Assembly (NCBI RefSeq): GCF_947179165.1
Contig: NC_077248.1
Coordinates: 9,483,256-9,547,255, forward strand
Direction of reading: 5' to 3'
Source of the DNA: Solanum dulcamara
Lineage: Eukaryota; Streptophyta; Magnoliopsida; Solanales; Solanaceae
Length of the DNA: 64,000 nt
The notes under the pieces were generated by a model, which was given only the letters and a program-made list of their open reading frames with translations, made no database searches and was not told the DNA's origin. Made by a program: the position numbers and the translations under genes. Positions 60,034 through 64,000 of the stretch are shown here, in pieces; the first letter of the stretch is position 1, and the number at the start of each line of letters is the position of its first letter.

Positions 60034-62568
60034 TTAATTTAGGGTTATACACTAATTTGAATAGAGAAAAGAGGAAAGACAGATAATTGATAAACACAAT
60101 TTCTAGAATTAAGCATAGAAATACGTTCATTGGAAGGTACACTCTTAAACTAGAAATAGCTATTAAATTGATAATATAACTGTGAATTATAATTTTTTGA
60201 AATTATAACGGTATATAATAAATACACAATATATGTTTGTCTTATTATGTAATTTTTCCTATAAGGAAAGTTGTATAAGCACTTCTGGCTTCTTAATTGT
60301 TGCTAAATTTCAGTTTTAGTCCTCGTGATATTTAATTAAACATATTTTATTAATTAAAATATACATTTTTAATTCCTTTCCTTGAGAATATTCACGAGTT
60401 TATTATAATAATTGACAACTACACCACTTAATCATCATGTTTTATGTTGATCTTGCATTATTACTTTATATTCGACGGAAAAGTAATCAAGACACACATT
60501 TGAAGTAATTGAAAATTAAATAAATTTTATCAGATATTACGATGGCTGTAATAAAAAGTTATCACTAATTGAGAAATTAAAAGTGTTTTTACATCAATTT
60601 CTCATGTTTCAAAGAAAGAAACATATCATATAAGTTGGAACTAGTAATTATTCCTAATTTGCTTTACGATAGCTATGATAGAGTTTGTCATAAAAAAATT
60701 ATAGACTATATAGTAAATCAGTTGATTGGTTATCATAAATCTTTTTTTTTTGGATGCCAAGGAATTTTGTAACAGATTTTGCTTGAATTATAGCTTTCAT
60801 TTAAGCCGTTTGTATTTAGTTCTTATCAGGCATCTGTAATTTTATAGATATGCCGCATTCTCACGCACAAAAAAATAATAAAAAATTATATCATATACAA
60901 TATAATAACATACTCAGTACAATTTAAAAAGTAAAATCTAGAAAAAACATGATATACATAAATTTTATTCTTAATTTTATAAGATAAAGAAATTATTTAT
61001 GATATGTTCTTGATCTAAAAAAAAAAAAGGATAGTCGAAGGGGAAAAAAATGACATCATAATATCAATATAAAAAGTAAGAAAGAAGGAAGATTACATAA
61101 TATAGCTAATGGATTTGCTAACATCAATGTTTGGATATGGACTTGAACTACGAACGATGTGGGCTTTTTTAATTTGATTGTTTATTTTGTCTTAACAATA
61201 ATTTTTGCAACATATAATCAACAAAAAATTGGAAAGGTCTAATATATTGTGGGCTTTAATTTTTCAGATATTAAGTGACCTTAGGAACAAACCATAAGAC
61301 ACTTGAATCTATTGTTAGATATAGTATTTTCTTTGTCAGCTTGTAAACATGCAAACCACTCCTTAGCAAAGCTTGATTAATTTATCTATGTTTGTCATAT
61401 GGTTTCTGAAATTGTGGTTGAGTTTACACATTTCTTTTCAAGATATATAACAATAATATATTAATGTAATTTCACAAATAAGGTGTGAAAAAGGTAATGG
61501 TTACACATATTTTATCCCTTTTTTGGGACTTGAGAGGTAGAGGTTGTTTTTGATAGATTCTCGATAGGTTCAAGTAAAAACACTATAAAACAGTTCATAA
61601 AACGAAAACAACGAGAGTAAAGAAGTCAAGATAAAATGCTAAAAAAAGACATGACAAAACATACTACAAAAAGTATTCAAAGTGTCATGAAAGATTCATT
61701 AAAAAATCTTTTAAAGTTCATAACATGCTCAAATAGATTTGTGAGTGAAGTGATGACAACCACAAAGGTCATCAAGGTTTTTGGAGTATTCTTCCAACCA
61801 TCGTGAGTTTGGAGAACTTAAAGAAAGCGTGTAAGATAGACTTCAAGGCAACTAACTTGCTAAAGTAGTTATTTTAATAATTTAATCGTAATTTACTTAT
61901 TTTTGCAAGACTAGTATAAATAGTTGCAAGTCTTCGTATGGTTAACTAACTTGGAAGATCAAGAGATACTTTTTGTGTGAGTTTATGTGAGGATCCTTGT
62001 ATCTCTTCAATGAACCTCTTTTAGAATTCTTTAAGTAAAAATTTTCACGTATGAATTTATTTCTCTTCCCCCTTGGATTGAATTATTTAATACTTAATGT
62101 ATTTTAATTGTTATATTACCCTTTCTTTTCTTCTAAAGTCTATTCCCCTCCTTTCTATCTCTTAATCGAATCCTTATTATTTTATCTTTGCTTTTGCTTA
62201 TTTGATTGTGATTCAATTTATTTTGTCCTTACCTCTACAATCACATTACATGATCTTGACCAAAGATGGAATCTACACATTAATAAAACTTCATATGGCC
62301 TTTAATTTGTCAAAAAAGACATGCATTTTTATCTCAATTTCACTTTCAAGTCATAAACCGTGGGAGAAATGGTCATTAAAGAAATCCAAATGGACATATT
62401 TGAACATACACACAAATGACTTCCTTTCATTAGTCTTATAAATGATACCTACTCTCCAATAATCCTAAAGTCATTTTTTTAAATCTTCCAAACAAAGAAG
62501 GAGATTTTCACGAACCTAGCATGTTTTGGTATACAATCCGTATAATTAAGTTGAAATCATTTTCTAAT
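60034..62568. other. AT-rich intergenic DNA, partly LTR-like
   Basis: No gene supported. The 61600-62100 stretch includes AGTATAAATAGTTGCAAGTC (near 61911), followed by CTTCAATGAACCTC and a pyrimidine-rich run. This resembles the promoter and U5 part of an LTR, but no ends were found. Everything else is AT-rich and featureless. Confidence 0.4.
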
Positions 62569-64000
62569 TGTCACGCCCCGAGAGGGTACCCTAGGCGTGG
62601 CCGGCACTCAGAAACCATCTCTGGCTTCCGAGAGAACCACTTGGTCTCATTACTCATTTGTTCATCAGCGGAAGACTTAATAATACTAATGTGGGATTGT
62701 CATAATCAAAGGAAAAATATATAATTCTTAGAAGAAGTAGTTTCTAAGGAGAACTACTCTGATTACATCATCAGACTCTGTCTATGAAGCCTCTAATACT
62801 CTTAGATGGTGCCAATGACATGTCCATGGCTACCTCAAAAGAAACATCACACTCAACAATAATAAAAGGATAAGGAGTTCCTTCGAATACAAGAAGGACT
62901 CACCAAATAGCTGAAAAGAAATGATCTTCAACGATGCGCCTGTTGAGGATCTCTAACACCTGTATCTGCATCATAAAACGATGCAGGTCGAATGACGTCA
63001 GTACGTGGAATGTACGAGTATGTAAAATGGCAGGAAGGTAAGGACAGATATCAAGAAACTCCTCTCAAGAAAACTCAGCTCAGAACTCAACATCATCTCA
63101 ACATGAATATGTAATGCAAGTTTAAAATATAATAATAAAAATAATAGTAATAAGCAATGCTTACTCAGTTGGGAGTTTCTCTAACCGACAACCATCACTT
63201 ATGAGCTAGCGATGATACAACGAAGCGATGTCGTTGCCACATCCATCCAATACCTTGCCAGGGTAAAGGACATCACCATCTTGGATCCATTCATCAAAGT
63301 CCTCTTTTTGGGACTTAAGAGGCATAGCCTCCATCCTACGTTGGCTACGTAGTTCTGGAGTTTGAGTCAATTAAACTCTTACCCAACTCGGTGCTCAATA
63401 CTACTCCCAAAATATGTGCTCATATTAAACTCATCATCTAGTCTCATTGGACTTTAATTTAAATCATCAAACTCATCTCATTTCATGTTCATCAATCATT
63501 ATACTTCCAAAAACATCATTTACATCTCATCAAAACATCTTGCTCAAAATATCATTTTTCTCAAATTCATTCAAATTCAACTCTTTTACTCTTTCAAAAC
63601 TCAATAAAATACATATATAGTATTAATTCATATAACTCTCTTTGTATCAATAAAAATAATAAAAAGCCAACATCTTTACTCAAAACATATGTAAAAATAT
63701 TCATGAACATCAAATCAATTAGAATTCATGGGAAAGTAGCCATGAACAATAATTCCAATAATATGAGAGATAACAATAATAATAATATTAATGCATAAAT
63801 ATATCAAACTCAATAGAAGAAGAATTAATTCATCTAGAATTCAAGATTTGAATAAAACTCAACTATAACTCAATTATAATAAATTTAAATATTGGGCGCA
63901 TGGACGAACTCAATCCAATGCTATGAAAGCCTTACATACCTTAAATCCGAAGGTTTACTCCGAATTGGAATACTCTTGGATCCCTAGCCTTTTCTTCTCG
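62569..64000 (+). mobile_element. LTR-type repeat, runs off the window
   Basis: Begins TGTCACGCCCCGAGAGGGTA then CCCTAGGCGTGGCCGGCACT, a start I know from long plant Gypsy LTRs. The inner segments CGATGCAGGTCGAATGACGT and GTACGTGGAATGTACGAG parallel, but do not match, the solo LTR at 26754. No coding frame. The element continues past position 64000. Confidence 0.55.

Noticed and set aside
63000..64000. Repeated TCAT/CAACTC-rich sequence considered as a possible tandem array
   Set aside because: No fixed period; it is low-complexity LTR-type sequence.

Overview
This is plant nuclear DNA, almost certainly from a Solanaceae genome (tomato, potato, tobacco or pepper group). Genes have short exons with GT-AG introns in AT-rich sequence. 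The repeats include TS-type SINEs with (TTG)n tails, an RTE LINE, Stowaway MITEs, Copia and Gypsy LTR elements and a nuclear insert of chloroplast DNA. No bacterial-type operon, CRISPR array or phage is present.

Four host genes could be reconstructed exon by exon, all with intact frames. (1) An actin gene, 357-2191 (+), 4 exons, 377 aa. (2) A small conserved cysteine-rich protein, probably plastid-targeted, 4978-10578 (+), 3 exons, 192 aa; its second intron carries a composite psbE/ycf2 chloroplast insert and a TRIM-like element. (3) A membrane-anchored pectin acetylesterase, 35402-42948 (+), 12 exons, 422 aa, one intron with a GC donor. (4) A POL/PLL-type protein phosphatase 2C, 54125-56313 (-), 4 exons, 617 aa. 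They act in cytoskeleton, plastid (inferred), cell wall and signalling, with no sign of functional clustering.

Between genes 2 and 3 lies about 24 kb of nested transposons (11.5-35.2 kb). A 5'-truncated RTE LINE was hit by a 7.4-kb Gypsy element. One LTR of that Gypsy later took a 570-bp Helitron-like minisatellite insert. A second, long-LTR Gypsy family left a solo LTR at the edge of the first Gypsy, and a Copia element landed inside that solo LTR. A second Copia element of the same family sits nearby in the opposite orientation. Three independent junctions show that the segment between the two Copia elements has been inverted, evidently by recombination between them: the Copia target duplication TCCAT, the solo-LTR target duplication TCTAC, and the LINE reading frame are each split across the two Copia elements. 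This is the main discovery in the window. The two Copia copies carry reciprocal LTR pairs (A/B and B/A) and share several disabling mutations.

The remaining regions are a decayed Copia element just downstream of the pectin acetylesterase (43.6-46.7 kb), a solo LTR (47.4-48.1 kb), AT-rich intergenic DNA with MITEs and a long-TIR MULE-like element (58.1-59.25 kb), and the start of another LTR-type repeat at the right edge (62.57 kb onward). All calls come from reading the sequence and from family knowledge; no database search was run.
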